Shown piece after piece: positions 8,618 through 17,596 of a DNA stretch of 64,000 bases. Position 1 is the first letter of the stretch. Every line of letters begins with the position of its first letter. The notes under the pieces were generated by a model. It had not been told where the DNA came from and did not search any database. It saw only the letters and a program-made list of their open reading frames with translations. The stretch is from Actinomycetota bacterium (lineage in GTDB: Bacteria; Actinomycetota; CADDZG01; WHSQ01). The DNA is taken from NCBI GenBank assembly GCA_009379915.1, contig WHSV01000007.1, positions 1 through 64,000 of the forward strand, read 5' to 3'. The position numbers and the translations under genes are program-made.

Positions 8618-9882
8618 TCCATCTCGCAGTTGGTCTCTCCCACGGGTGGCGTGGCCTCATCCGCAGGCGCGTGCACCACCGGGTCGAGGATCATGAAGTC
8701 CTCGTCGGGACTGTCTGCGAGCTTGCCCCACGTCGGCTCGACCAGCGCTTGGTGGTCCTCTGCCCGGATCACCGTGGGACCCTGCGGAGCGTCGAACTCG
8801 ATGCCCTCGAGCGCGTCGATGACGGGGTCGGCTTCGGTGGTGCCGGCCTCCTCCGCGGCGGCGGCCAGCAGCATCACCCCGGTGTAGGCGCACTGAGCGT
8901 TGTAAGAGGGTGGATGGTCGTAGCGTTCCCTGAAGGCGTCGACGAACCTCTGGTTGGTCTCACTATCGATGCCGTCCCACCAGTAGCGCGTGCCGGCCCA
9001 GTAGCCCGTCGGCATCTCGTTGCCGAGGCCCTCGAGCACTTCCATGGCCGCGCCGAGTTGGAAGATCGGCGTGATCTGGTCGAACAATCCGAAGTCCTGT
9101 GCCTGGCGAACGAAGTTGACGAGGTCCGCCCCCCACAGCGAGACGAACAGCCCGTCGGGTCGGGCGTCCAGCGCCTGGTTAATATGTGACGAGAAGTCCT
9201 CGTTGGGGAACGGCGGATAGATTGGGTCGATTACCGAGACCTCGAGATTCCGCTCTTGGAGGTAGCGAGAGAAGAACTCCCAGGTCTCGTAGCCGAACGC
9301 GTAGTCGGGGCCGATCGTGCCCCACGTCTGGAGGTCCGGGTACTCCTCGGCGGCGAGCTGGGCCCCGAGGTAGCAATTCTGCGGCACGTTGACCGAGCAT
9401 CGGAAGACGTAGCGGTTACAGAGCTCACCCGTGATCTCGTTTGACGCCGCGTGCGTAACCATCAGTACCTTGCCGAGTTCCGGAATGGCCGGCACGAGCG
9501 CCTGCGCGGTTCCAGAGGAGTCGAGCCCCATCAAGAAGTCGACGTTTTCCTCCAAAGCGAGGCGGCGTGTCACCTGGAGAACGCTCTCCGCGTCGCCTTC
9601 GTGCTCGAAGAGCATCTCGACCTCGCGCCCCAAGACGCCGCCGTCATCGTTGAGCTCCTCGACGGCCATGTTCGCCCCCTCGCGGGCGAACTCGCCGTAG
9701 GCCGACAGCGCTCCCGAGAGCAGCCACATCCCCCCGATGCGGATGGGCCCGTCTCCGCCCGCGCCTCCACCTCCTCCCCCTTCTGGCTCGCAGGCAGTCA
9801 GCAACGGCCCCATGGCGAGGGCAGCCCCCGCGACACCCACGTCCTTGAGAAAGCCGCGTCGGTCGACGATGCGCTGTGGCAT
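8614..9882 (-). CDS. ABC transporter substrate-binding lipoprotein (LivK-like)
   Basis: A 422-aa extracytoplasmic binding protein of the type I periplasmic-binding fold, the first gene of the liv operon. The N-terminus has a Tat-type DRRGFLKDVG, a hydrophobic stretch and an LLTAC lipobox (Cys ~31), followed by a Gly-rich linker, so it should be exported folded and anchored as a lipoprotein. IRIGGMWLLSGALSAYGEFA is the usual mature start of LivK/AmiC-like proteins. The ATG at 9882 is preferred over one 27 nt upstream because of the AAGGGGG site 8 nt before it. Closest functional class may be urea/amide or branched-chain amino-acid binders; ligand not assignable. Confidence 0.9.
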   Translation of the reverse strand: MPQRIVDRRGFLKDVGVAGAALAMGPLLTACEPEGGGGGGAGGDGPIRIGGMWLLSGALSAYGEFAREGANMAVEELNDDGGVLGREVEMLFEHEGDAESVLQVTRRLALEENVDFLMGLDSSGTAQALVPAIPELGKVLMVTHAASNEITGELCNRYVFRCSVNVPQNCYLGAQLAAEEYPDLQTWGTIGPDYAFGYETWEFFSRYLQERNLEVSVIDPIYPPFPNEDFSSHINQALDARPDGLFVSLWGADLVNFVRQAQDFGLFDQITPIFQLGAAMEVLEGLGNEMPTGYWAGTRYWWDGIDSETNQRFVDAFRERYDHPPSYNAQCAYTGVMLLAAAAEEAGTTEADPVIDALEGIEFDAPQGPTVIRAEDHQALVEPTWGKLADSPDEDFMILDPVVHAPADEATPPVGETNCEME

Positions 9883-10046
9883 GGCGCTTACCCCCTTATG
9901 GATCCCCACATTGGCAGGGTCCCGAATTGCCTCAAAGTTAGCAAACCGGGGCTAAGAGTGAGACGCGGCGACCTCCGGCGTCGTCTCGCTTCACAATGCT
10001 TACGCAACTGCCGCGCACACCAAGAGACACAAGGGGGGCTTCACGT

Positions 10047-10463
10047 ATGGCGTTTGCCCACACGATTCGCGCTCGCTACGGCGAGGTCGACATGCAGGGC
10101 GTTGTATTCAACGCGCACTGGCTGACCTACTTCGACGACTGTGCGACGCGCTTTTTCGACTGGCTCGGCTTTGCGCCCAAGGAAACCTTCGTGAGCGGAG
10201 GAGGCTTTGACTTCATGCTGGTCAAGGCGCTGGTCGAGTGGAAGGGGTCGGCGGGATTCGACGACGAGATCCGAATCGACGTCGCGCCCGCGCGAATCGG
10301 GAACTCGTCGTTCGACCTGCAGTACTCGTCTTCTGTGGACGGGCGCCCCGCGTGCGACGCGAGGGTCACCTACGTCTTGATTGAGCCCGGCACCAGCCGC
10401 TCGCGAGAGATACCAGCCGAACTGCGCTCCAAGCTCGAGGGGTCACGGCCCAGGGCCACGTGA
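10047..10463 (+). CDS. acyl-CoA thioesterase, 4-hydroxybenzoyl-CoA thioesterase/YbgC (hotdog) family
   Basis: A 138-aa single hotdog domain. The N-terminal RARYGEVDMQGVVFNAHWLT is the classic catalytic loop of the 4HBT/YbgC family, with the Asp of DMQGVVF as catalytic residue (usual form DxxGHV/DxMGVVYH). It hydrolyses acyl-CoA thioesters in the cytoplasm. The ATG at 10047 has an AAGGGGGG site 8-15 nt upstream; an earlier ATG in frame adds 17 non-family residues. It is divergent from livK and followed by a convergent acyl-CoA synthetase, suggesting an organic-acid/CoA catabolic neighbourhood. Confidence 0.85.
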   Translation: MAFAHTIRARYGEVDMQGVVFNAHWLTYFDDCATRFFDWLGFAPKETFVSGGGFDFMLVKALVEWKGSAGFDDEIRIDVAPARIGNSSFDLQYSSSVDGRPACDARVTYVLIEPGTSRSREIPAELRSKLEGSRPRAT

Positions 10464-10552
10464 AGCGATGGAGGTACGTGACGGAGCGAGAATGCAGTCA
10501 GGCGCAGCTTTTTCGCCGCCCAAAACGCATGTGTATTTATGGGGCGGGCCAC

Positions 10553-12115
10553 TTAGTGAATGCGCTTGTCGTGTCCTTCCCAGGCCGCCTCTCGCAGCAC
10601 GAATTTCTGGATCTTGCCGGTCGAGGTTTTTGGTAGAGGTCCGAAGGTCACGCTCTTGGGGGCCTTGAAGTGCGCGAGCCGTCCCCGAACGTGCTCGACG
10701 ATCTCCTCTTCGGTGACGCTGTGACCTTCCTTGAGGGTGACGTAGGCCGCCGGAACCTCACCCCATTTCTCGTCGGGGTGGGCGATCACCGCCGCCTCCA
10801 GTACCGCCGGATGGCTCATCACCGCCTGCTCGACCTCGATGGACGCGATGTTCTCGCCGCCGGAGATGACGACGTCCTTGGCGCGGTCTCGCAGCTCGAC
10901 GTAGCCGTCCGGATGCATGACCGCGATGTCGCCGGTACGAAACCACCCATCGGGGACGGCGGCGGCGGTCGCCTCATGGTCGCGGAAATAGCCGAGCATG
11001 AGATCGTTGCCGCGAAGGGCGACCTCACCCATGGTCTCGCCGTCAGCCGGCGCGTCGTTGCCCCGGTCGTCGACCACGCGCATCTGCTCGGCGACGACGT
11101 TGCCGACGCCCTGACGGGCCTTGATCCTGGCTTGCTGCTCCAGCGGCAGCTCGTCCCACTCCGGCCGCCACTCGCACACGGTGATCGGCCCGTAGGTCTC
11201 GGTCAGTCCGTAGAGATGAACGACCTCCATGTTGAGCTCGGCCATGCGGGCGAGCAGCGTGGGAGACGGCGGCGCGCCACCCGTGCAGACCCGGATGGGG
11301 CGCGGGGCGGGTCCCTGCTCAGCGGCGGGGTGATTGGCGATCGAGATGAGCACGGTGGGGGCCGCGTTGAAATGCGTGACGCCCTCCTCGCGGATCGAGC
11401 GCCAGATGATCTCGGGCTCCACCTTGGGCAGACAGAGATGCCGGCCTCCCGCTGCAGTGACCGCCCACGTAAAGCACCAGCCGTTGCAGTGGAACATCGG
11501 CAGGGTCCACAGAAAGACAGTGGCGGGATCAAGGCGCCCGTGAAAGGCCATGGCGAGGGCCTGCAGGTAGGCCCCGCGGTGGTGATACATCACGCCTTTG
11601 GGCTGCCCGGTCGTCCCGCTGGTGTAGTTGACCGAAAGGAGGTCCCGTTCATCCCCCACCGGCAGCAACAGGGGCGTCGCCTCATCCAGCAGAGTCTCGT
11701 ACTCCGTGCTGTCGACCAGGCGAAGGTCGCCGGGGACGAGCTCGCTGACCTTGCGCGCGGTGGGCTCGAGCTCGCCGTCGTACAGCATCGCGCCCGCACC
11801 GGAGTGGTCGACGATGTAGGCGAGCTCCTCGGGTGAGAGGCGCACGTTCAGCGCGACGATAACTCCCCCCGCCATCGGGACCCCGTAGTGCGCCTCGAGC
11901 AGCAGGCGCGTGTTGGGGGCCAACACGGCGACGCGCTCACCGGGCCGGACTCCGAGTGAGCGCAGCGCGCCAGCCAATCTTCGCGCCCGCTCCCAGAACT
12001 CCCCGTAGGTCGAGCGCGTGCCACCGTCGACAACGGCAACGCGGTCGCCGAAGACGAAGGCGGCGCGCTCGAGAAACTTGGTCGGCGTGAGCGGCTCGAA
12101 CGACAGTTCTTGCAT
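10553..12115 (-). CDS. AMP-forming acyl-CoA synthetase (long/medium-chain fatty-acid-CoA ligase-like)
   Basis: A 520-aa ANL-superfamily ligase that activates carboxylates through acyl-AMP to acyl-CoA. The P-loop motif NYTSGTTGQPKGVMYHHRGA (~170-190) and the LYGLTETYGP motif (~300) are present. The hinge and catalytic parts are WFRTGDIAVMHPDGYVELRD (~390), DVVISGGENIAS, and the catalytic Lys in KTSTGKIQKFVLR (~505). TLPMFHCNGWCFTW is typical of the medium/long-chain group often annotated as acyl-CoA synthetase for dicarboxylic or short-branched acids. The exact substrate is open. It converges on the thioesterase gene. Confidence 0.9.
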   Translation of the reverse strand: MQELSFEPLTPTKFLERAAFVFGDRVAVVDGGTRSTYGEFWERARRLAGALRSLGVRPGERVAVLAPNTRLLLEAHYGVPMAGGVIVALNVRLSPEELAYIVDHSGAGAMLYDGELEPTARKVSELVPGDLRLVDSTEYETLLDEATPLLLPVGDERDLLSVNYTSGTTGQPKGVMYHHRGAYLQALAMAFHGRLDPATVFLWTLPMFHCNGWCFTWAVTAAGGRHLCLPKVEPEIIWRSIREEGVTHFNAAPTVLISIANHPAAEQGPAPRPIRVCTGGAPPSPTLLARMAELNMEVVHLYGLTETYGPITVCEWRPEWDELPLEQQARIKARQGVGNVVAEQMRVVDDRGNDAPADGETMGEVALRGNDLMLGYFRDHEATAAAVPDGWFRTGDIAVMHPDGYVELRDRAKDVVISGGENIASIEVEQAVMSHPAVLEAAVIAHPDEKWGEVPAAYVTLKEGHSVTEEEIVEHVRGRLAHFKAPKSVTFGPLPKTSTGKIQKFVLREAAWEGHDKRIH

Positions 12116-12288
12116 TTCAGACCCCCCGCACCATATAGAGAGCGGCTCTTTTCAGAAAAGTATCGCTTCGAGTGGACCTCACCAGCGCGACGGTGTGCCG
12201 CGACGCACCCGGGAGTGCGGTGGGTGAAGGGTGCATTTACTCGATGGAACAAGCGTCCAGGCAGGCTGCCGATGCCGGCAGGCGACCT

Positions 12289-12308
12289 GTCAACGGTTTG
12301 TCAACGTA
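12289..12308. repeat. copy 2 of dispersed repeat TGTCAACGG(A/T)TTGTCAACGT
   Basis: TGTCAACGGTTTGTCAACGT differs at one position from 2818-2837. It lies between the acyl-CoA synthetase promoter and the tRNA-Ser fragment, in a stretch with no recognisable gene (12116-12425). Confidence 0.5.
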
Positions 12309-12425
12309 CGAACCAGGACGGGACCGGATTGATCAGGTCCACTCAGGAAGTTGCGTTGTTGCTGACCTGCACAGGATCGAATCGGATCGGAGTAGTCAGA
12401 ACCAGTTAGGACGCTGGACCACACA

Positions 12426-12478
12426 CTTGAAAACCGTTGTCCGAAAGGACTTGTGGGTTCGAGTCCCACGCCCTCCGC
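12426..12478 (+). repeat. 3' fragment of tRNA-Ser(TGA), probable attachment-site scar (copy 1)
   Basis: The sequence begins at the anticodon loop CTTGAAA (anticodon TGA), runs through a 3' anticodon stem ACCGT, a long variable arm (GTCCGAAAGGAC), an intact T arm (GTGGGTTCGAGTCCCAC) and the acceptor 3' strand GCCCTCC plus discriminator G. No D arm or 5' acceptor strand lies upstream, so it cannot make a tRNA. Starting exactly at the anticodon loop is typical of tRNA-targeting integrase att cores. Its first 28 nt recur exactly at 20921. Antisense reading gives the familiar spurious peptide PFGQRFS. Confidence 0.8.
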
Positions 12479-12552
12479 AAAACACTCGTTGACCTGCGAG
12501 TTCGCGATGTCGGGGTTGCTGTTCCCTTCCAGCAGAACAACAGTCGCGGAAA

Positions 12553-12568
12553 CCGTTGTCGCAGGTCC
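12553..12568. repeat. direct repeat, copy 1 (CCGTTGTCGCAGGTCC)
   Basis: A 16-nt exact match to 13310-13325, with weaker similarity over ~120 nt on its right side: both copies carry a CCTTTTG(G/C)CAACC(C/T)GCG block about 97 nt downstream. The two copies bracket the broken VOC gene and the methyltransferase fragment. Confidence 0.5.
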
Positions 12569-12708
12569 TAGGCCTTCCTGACTCGTCCTATCGGATCGGT
12601 GTTCGTCGGGAGATCGGCCCCCAAAACCGCGAGAAGCGAGGATCGTCAACCTTTTGGCAACCCGCGGCGGCCGCAGGGCGGGGCTAGACAATTTCGGTAT
12701 GACCCCAC

Positions 12709-13080
12709 TCACAGACTCTGCTCGATCGCGAGGATGTTGCCCTCGCTGTCCTTGAACCAGCCCATTTTCGAGGCGGCGACCGTCGCCACACCTTGGCGTC
12801 GGTCTTGAGATCCGGGAAGTCGTAGTGCTCGAACGCCACACCGCGGCTCGCCAGGTCATCGACGACAGCGTCGATGTCATCCACGATGATGGTGGTGGCC
12901 GTTGCCTGGTTCGTCCCTGCGAACTCGCTCGGGTAAAGGTCCCAGCGTCCCCCCGGTCCGGTAGATCAGTCCCTCCGGGAACTCCTCCTCAGGCGTCACG
13001 CCGAGTTTGTCCCGGTACCACTCCTTCGCTCGCTCCAGGTCGGCCGCCGGCAGCGACGGACACATCGGAAAGTCAAGCAT
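12709..13080 (-). pseudogene. VOC/glyoxalase-fold protein gene with two compensating single-base shifts
   Basis: Reading three frames in turn gives one complete 123-aa VOC-family protein: LPAADLERAKEWYRDKLGV at the start, then TNQATATTIIVDDIDAVVDD, RGVAFEHYDFPDLKTDAKG and finally MGWFKDSEGNILAIEQSL before TGA at 12709-12711. One extra base is present in the G run near 12952-12957 and one base is missing near 12795-12800, also in a G run, so the frame is restored. VOC proteins of this size act as glyoxalase-like, bleomycin-resistance-like or unknown metalloproteins. Homopolymer location makes assembly error as likely as genuine decay. Confidence 0.65.
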
Positions 13081-13095
13081 GGTTCGACTCCTTAC

Positions 13096-13293
13096 TCATC
13101 GCTTCCGTGCGGTGATTACGTGGCCCTCGATAGGAATCTCAGCTTTGCCGTCGTCGGTGCAGAACCGCCCGAGCGCGGCGCGTGAGTCCTCGAGGATCCT
13201 GCCGTAGACGTCGTCGTCGATCCGCTCGATCAGCGGCAATGGGTCCCTGACCAGCACTTTCGCGATTCCCGGGGCGTGCTCTCCTCTAGTCAT
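13096..13293 (-). pseudogene. C-terminal fragment, probably of a SAM-dependent methyltransferase
   Basis: A 65-codon frame ending IPIEGHVITARKR. Its pattern, a run of charged helix (ERIDDDVYGRILEDSRAALG) followed by a final beta strand ending in VTAR, resembles the C-terminus of class I methyltransferases, but the SAM-binding part is absent. The stop lies 15 nt upstream of the VOC gene start, on the same strand, so the two may have formed an operon. Could also be a short gene of unknown function. Confidence 0.3.
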
Positions 13294-13309
13294 GCAACTG
13301 TCCGGAGGA

Positions 13310-13325
13310 CCGTTGTCGCAGGTCC
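13310..13325. repeat. direct repeat, copy 2 (CCGTTGTCGCAGGTCC)
   Basis: Exact 16-nt copy of 12553-12568, 757 nt away, in the same orientation and followed by similar diverged sequence. It lies between the methyltransferase fragment and the TPR-LuxR gene. Confidence 0.5.
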
Positions 13326-13565
13326 CGCCTGTGCGCAGTTGTCAGATCGGGAGGCTTTGGACCGCCTGGAAGGACGACCGCAAGCCTAACCGGCCGCGAT
13401 TTGCCACCCCTTTTGCCAACCTGCGACGCCAATCGGCCAATTCCTAGGAGGGGTGGCCCGGCGACTCCGGCAGTCTCGTTCGCCCACGTCGGGCCGGCCT
13501 CGGCTGAACTCCACCTGCATGCGGTCTTGAGTAGGCAAGAGCCGAGGGCTGAAGATAGAAGTCCA

Positions 13566-15197
13566 ATGAACACCGACGACCCGCTCCATCGAGGTAGGGA
13601 GTCTTTCTCCCGACAGGCGTGGAGAGATGCGTTCGCCCAGCTATCGGCCGCGGACACGGAGTCGGCGCTCGAGCCAGCCGACCTCGAACTCCTGGCGGTG
13701 GCCGCCGTAATGGTCGGCGAGGACGAAGCGGCCGTCGACACGGGCGCGCGAGCGCACCAGGAATACCTTCGTCTTGGCAATCCGGCGCGTGCTGCCCGTG
13801 CCGCATTCTGGCTCGGGATGCTCCTGCTCGACAAAGGTGAGATGGCCCGCGGCAGCGGGTGGCTCGGTCGAGCCCGGCGGATACTTGACGACGCGCAGGA
13901 GGACTGCGTTGAGCAAGGCTATGTTCTCGTACCTGTGGCCATCCAGACTCTGTACGACGGCGACCTCGCGACTGCGCACGCCACCTTCGATCGGGCGGCC
14001 CAGATCGGAGACCGCTTCCGCGACCCAGACCTAATGACCATGTCTCGGCTGGGACTGGGCAAAGCCCTGATTGGCATGGGAGAGATCGTCGAGGGGGTGG
14101 CCTGCCTGGATGAGGCGATGGTGGCGGTTACCGCGGGTGAAGTGTCCCCGATCGTGGTTGGCATCGCCTACTGCGGCGTGATCGACGCATGCAAACAGAT
14201 CTTCGATCTTCGCCGGGCGCAGGAGTGGACGGCGGCGCTGAGTCATTGGTGTAACGCCCAACCCGATATGGTTCCGTTCCGAGGCCAGTGCCTGGTCAAT
14301 CGAGCCGAGATCATGCAGCTGCATGGTGCATGGCCGGATGCGGTGACCGAGGCCCAACGAGCGTGCGAATCGGTCGCCCGCCAGCCACAGGTTGCCGGCT
14401 CTGCCTACTATCAGCTCGCCGAACTCCAGCGCCTGCGCGGCAACTTCGCCGCCGCCGAGGAGGGATACCGCCAGGCCGGCGATTGGGGAAAGAACCCGCA
14501 GCCTGGCCTGGCACTGCTCCGGCTCGCCCAGGGACACGTCGAGGCGGCGGCGGCGGCGATCCGTCGGGTGGTGGACGAGGCCAAGGACAGTGTGACCCGG
14601 ACCCAGCTCCTTCCCGCGTACATCGAGATCACGCTGGCCGCACACGACATCCAAACAGCACGCGAGGCCACCGACGAGCTAATGCAGATCACAGCCGACG
14701 TCGACGCTCCGCTCCTGCTCGCGGTTGCCGCGTACGCCGAGGGAGCCGTCCTGCTCGCCGAGGAAGACCCGCGAGCTGCGCTTGACGCGCTGCAGGGCGC
14801 CCGGAAGCGGTGGCAAGAACTCGAAGCGCCGTACGAAGCCGCCAGGGCCCGGGCCCTCATCGGACTCGCCTTGCGGGAACTCGGCGACCAGGACAGTGCA
14901 GCGATGGAGCTGGACGCGGCGCGACGGGGGTGGGAGAAGCTGGGCGCCGCGCCGGACCTCGCCCGGGTGGAGAGGCTGTCCGGGGGAGCTGCGTCCAAGG
15001 GCACAGGCGGGCTCACGCAGCGCGAGGCGGAGGTACTACGCCTCGTCGCGGCGGGGAAGACCAACCGGGCGATCGCAGACGAGCTCGTCATCAGTGAGAA
15101 GACCGTGGCTCGTCACGTGAGCAACATCTTCACGAAGCTTGAACTGTCGTCCCGGTCGGCGGCCACCGCGTACGCCTACGAGCACAACCTCGTCTAA
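13566..15197 (+). CDS. TPR-repeat transcriptional regulator with LuxR-type HTH
   Basis: A 543-aa protein. Residues ~1-470 are helical TPR-like repeats and ~480-543 form a LuxR/GerE helix-turn-helix ([20 protein letters not shown], then [20 protein letters not shown]). No P-loop ATPase domain of the MalT/LAL class is present. The N-terminal repeat block clearly resembles that of the cyclase protein at 21234 (both keep an xEWR-like W, LLxxAD, PxDLExL pattern and similar lengths), so the two share one sensor module with different outputs. ATG 13566 starts at the point where the paralogue's homology starts; the frame is open further upstream. No obvious SD. Confidence 0.82.
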   Translation: MNTDDPLHRGRESFSRQAWRDAFAQLSAADTESALEPADLELLAVAAVMVGEDEAAVDTGARAHQEYLRLGNPARAARAAFWLGMLLLDKGEMARGSGWLGRARRILDDAQEDCVEQGYVLVPVAIQTLYDGDLATAHATFDRAAQIGDRFRDPDLMTMSRLGLGKALIGMGEIVEGVACLDEAMVAVTAGEVSPIVVGIAYCGVIDACKQIFDLRRAQEWTAALSHWCNAQPDMVPFRGQCLVNRAEIMQLHGAWPDAVTEAQRACESVARQPQVAGSAYYQLAELQRLRGNFAAAEEGYRQAGDWGKNPQPGLALLRLAQGHVEAAAAAIRRVVDEAKDSVTRTQLLPAYIEITLAAHDIQTAREATDELMQITADVDAPLLLAVAAYAEGAVLLAEEDPRAALDALQGARKRWQELEAPYEAARARALIGLALRELGDQDSAAMELDAARRGWEKLGAAPDLARVERLSGGAASKGTGGLTQREAEVLRLVAAGKTNRAIADELVISEKTVARHVSNIFTKLELSSRSAATAYAYEHNLV

Positions 15198-15349
15198 CCG
15201 CGCCTACACAGAAATACCCACGTCGCCCGCGGAGCCGATTTGGATGGTTCTCCCGATGCGTGAGCTAACGGCTCGCATCTACCTTCCACACTGTGAGCCA
15301 ACCACTCCGGCTGGGGAATCGTGGGGAACCGATTGAAGGGAGACTGGGG

Positions 15350-16483
15350 ATGCACGGCACCAACGGTACAGAGCGGGTCGAGACCGTCATCATCGGCGGG
15401 GGACAGGCAGGTCTATCCGTTGGATATCATCTGGCGCAGCGCGGTCGGCCGTTCGTGATCCTGGACGCCAACGGGCGGATCGGCGACTCATGGCGTAAAC
15501 GGTGGGACTCGCTCCGAGTGTTTACCCCCGCGCGCTACAACGGGTTGCCGGGCTGGGCGTTCCCCGCGCCGGCCCGATCGTTTCCCACCAAGGACGAGGT
15601 GGCCGACTACCTCGAGGCCTACGCAGCTCGGTTCGAACTTCCCGTCCGAACGGGGGTCCATGTGGAGGGGGTCTCCAAGAAGGGAAACCGGTACATCATT
15701 ACGGCCGGCGACCGATTCGAGGCCGACCACGTGGTCGTGGCGACGGGCGCCTATCACACCCCGAGGGTCCCTGCTTTCGACCGCGAGCTCGATTCGAGGA
15801 TCGTGCAGATGCATTCCAGTGAGTACCGGAACCCCTCCCAGCTGCGGGAGGGCGGTGTCCTGGTCGTCGGAGCCGGCAACTCGGGGGCCGAGATCGCGCT
15901 CGAAGCGTCTCATGGTCATCAGACGTGGCTGGCCGGCAGGGACACAGGCCAGGAGCCAACTCGACCTGGGAGCGTGCCGGACCGGCTGCTCGTTCCTGCT
16001 ATCTGGTTCATGGCCACGCGCGTGCTCACCGTGAAAACGCCGATGGGGCGGGCGGTGAAGCGAAAGTTCCGCGATCGAGGCATCCCGCTCGCTCGAGTTA
16101 CGCGGAAAGTCATCGTCGCAGCGGGGATCGAGCGAGTGCCCAGAATGGCAGGCGTGCGGAACGGCCTGCCGCTGCTGGACGACGGTCGCGTCCTTGATGT
16201 GGAGAACGTGATCTGGTGCACGGGGTTCGTGCCGGACTTCCGGTGGATACAACTTTCCATCTTTGACGAGGACGGCCACCCGATGCACGAGCGCGGCGTC
16301 GTTGAATCGGAGCCCGGTTTGTACTTCGTGGGAATGTTCTTTCAGTACGCGCTGTCCTCGATTCTGATCGGAGGGGCGGGTAGGGACGCCGAGTACATCG
16401 CGAACCACATCGCATGGCGGCCGGCGGCCATCGGCGGCCCCGACGAACCGGTGCAAACCCAGATTCTTGGCAGCGAAAGATGA
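15350..16483 (+). CDS. FAD/NAD(P)-dependent flavin monooxygenase-like oxidoreductase
   Basis: A 377-aa flavoprotein of the FMO/Trk-type oxidoreductase family. The FAD-binding motif VIIGGGQAGLSVGYHLAQRG is at ~11-30, RIGDSWRKRWDSLRVFTPAR follows, and the second Rossmann motif VLVVGAGNSGAEIALE for NAD(P)H is at ~163. ATGAYHTPRVP corresponds to the family's ATG motif. The FMO signature FxGxxxHxxxY appears only loosely (MHSSEY). It would hydroxylate or Baeyer-Villiger oxidise a small organic substrate in the cytoplasm. Start ATG 15350 has GAAGGGAG 8 nt upstream. Its stop overlaps the hydrolase gene (ATGA), so both act together. Confidence 0.85.
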   Translation: MHGTNGTERVETVIIGGGQAGLSVGYHLAQRGRPFVILDANGRIGDSWRKRWDSLRVFTPARYNGLPGWAFPAPARSFPTKDEVADYLEAYAARFELPVRTGVHVEGVSKKGNRYIITAGDRFEADHVVVATGAYHTPRVPAFDRELDSRIVQMHSSEYRNPSQLREGGVLVVGAGNSGAEIALEASHGHQTWLAGRDTGQEPTRPGSVPDRLLVPAIWFMATRVLTVKTPMGRAVKRKFRDRGIPLARVTRKVIVAAGIERVPRMAGVRNGLPLLDDGRVLDVENVIWCTGFVPDFRWIQLSIFDEDGHPMHERGVVESEPGLYFVGMFFQYALSSILIGGAGRDAEYIANHIAWRPAAIGGPDEPVQTQILGSER

Positions 16484-17382
16484 GTAGGCAACTCGAAGTG
16501 AAGGATCCCGCTCGTCTTTCCGATGGAGACGAAGCCCGTGGGCGGCTCCTGGCCGACCTCCCGGTCACCGAGCGGCGGCTTCGGTTGGCGGGGGCATCCA
16601 CCACGCTCCTCGAGGGCGGCGAGGGCCCGCCGATGGTCCTGCTCCACGGCGGCACCGATTCGGGTGGGGTCTCATGGGCACCCTTGATCGCCCGGCTATC
16701 CGAGAGCGCGCGCGTCGTCGTGCCCGACCTCCCGGGCCTCGGAGAATCCGAGCCCGTTGTCGAGATGAATGAGGTGGTGTTCTCCGATTGGCTTGCCGAG
16801 GTCGTTCGGATGACGTGCGAGGAGAAGCCGACTCTTCTCACGCACTCGCTCCTCGGCAGCTTGGCAGCCCGGTTCGCGATTCACCACGGCGAACTGCTGC
16901 GCCGGCTCGTCCTGATCGGTGTCCCCGGGGTCGGGCCCTACCACATGCCCCTCAGCCTGCTGATGACGGCGATTCGGTTCGACCTCAGGCCGTCCGAGCG
17001 AGGCGGCGCCCGGTTCGCCGATTGGGCCTTCCTCGACCCCATTCGGACTCGCCATCGGGATCCCGAGTGGTTCGACGCTTTCATGGCCTACGAGATGTCC
17101 CGGGGGATGGTCCCGCACGTCAGGCGCACGATGCGGCAGCTGATCAAGGCGTGCACGAAGCAGATTCCGGATGCTGATCTGCGGCGTATCGACGTCCCGA
17201 CGGCGCTGGTCTGGGGCCGGGCGGACCGGATGGTTCGGCTCCAAATCGCCGAGCTCGCGAGCGCGAGGTTCGGCTGGCCCCTGCAGGTGATCGAGGACGC
17301 CGGCCACGTGCCCATGGTCGAGCAGCCCGAATCCTTCGTGCGCGCGCTGCGCGCTGCGTTCGTCTACGGAGAGCCGCGATGA
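16480..17382 (+). CDS. alpha/beta hydrolase
   Basis: A 300-aa alpha/beta-hydrolase fold protein. The oxyanion segment is MVLLHGGTD (~48), the nucleophile elbow is THSLLGSLAARF (~122; a G-x-S-x-G variant with Thr before His), the acid is probably in WGRADRMV (~245) and the His is in DAGHVPMVEQPE (~275). It starts at the ATG overlapping the monooxygenase stop by 4 nt. A Baeyer-Villiger-type oxidase followed by an esterase/lactonase is a common catabolic pairing, but the substrate is not shown by the sequence. Confidence 0.85.
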   Translation: MSRQLEVKDPARLSDGDEARGRLLADLPVTERRLRLAGASTTLLEGGEGPPMVLLHGGTDSGGVSWAPLIARLSESARVVVPDLPGLGESEPVVEMNEVVFSDWLAEVVRMTCEEKPTLLTHSLLGSLAARFAIHHGELLRRLVLIGVPGVGPYHMPLSLLMTAIRFDLRPSERGGARFADWAFLDPIRTRHRDPEWFDAFMAYEMSRGMVPHVRRTMRQLIKACTKQIPDADLRRIDVPTALVWGRADRMVRLQIAELASARFGWPLQVIEDAGHVPMVEQPESFVRALRAAFVYGEPR

Positions 17383-17596
17383 AAGGATCCCTATCTCTCA
17401 GCGATAGAGCGCGCGCGAACGAACTCCGACGCCGGAAATACGCGAAGGAGTCTCAGAACTACGACAAAGGAAATGGATTTTTGGGAGATGGCACAAACCT
17501 CACCTGTGGATGCGTGCCAGGCTAATTGCTCGAGTCGACGCTGGGGCGACCAGACTGCGCCTCGGCGCCGGCCGAGGTTGCAGCCGCATGCTGTCC

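Noticed and set aside
12290-12880. Minus-strand open frame of 196 codons containing GVGLEPTSPFGQRFSS
   Set aside because: The peptide is the known artefact of reading antisense through a tRNA-Ser 3' half; the rest has no family features and overlaps the broken VOC gene.
13447-13458. GGAGGGGTGGCC resembling the 5' end of a tRNA-Ser
   Set aside because: Only 12 nt match; no D arm, anticodon arm or T arm follows, so it is not a tRNA and probably chance.
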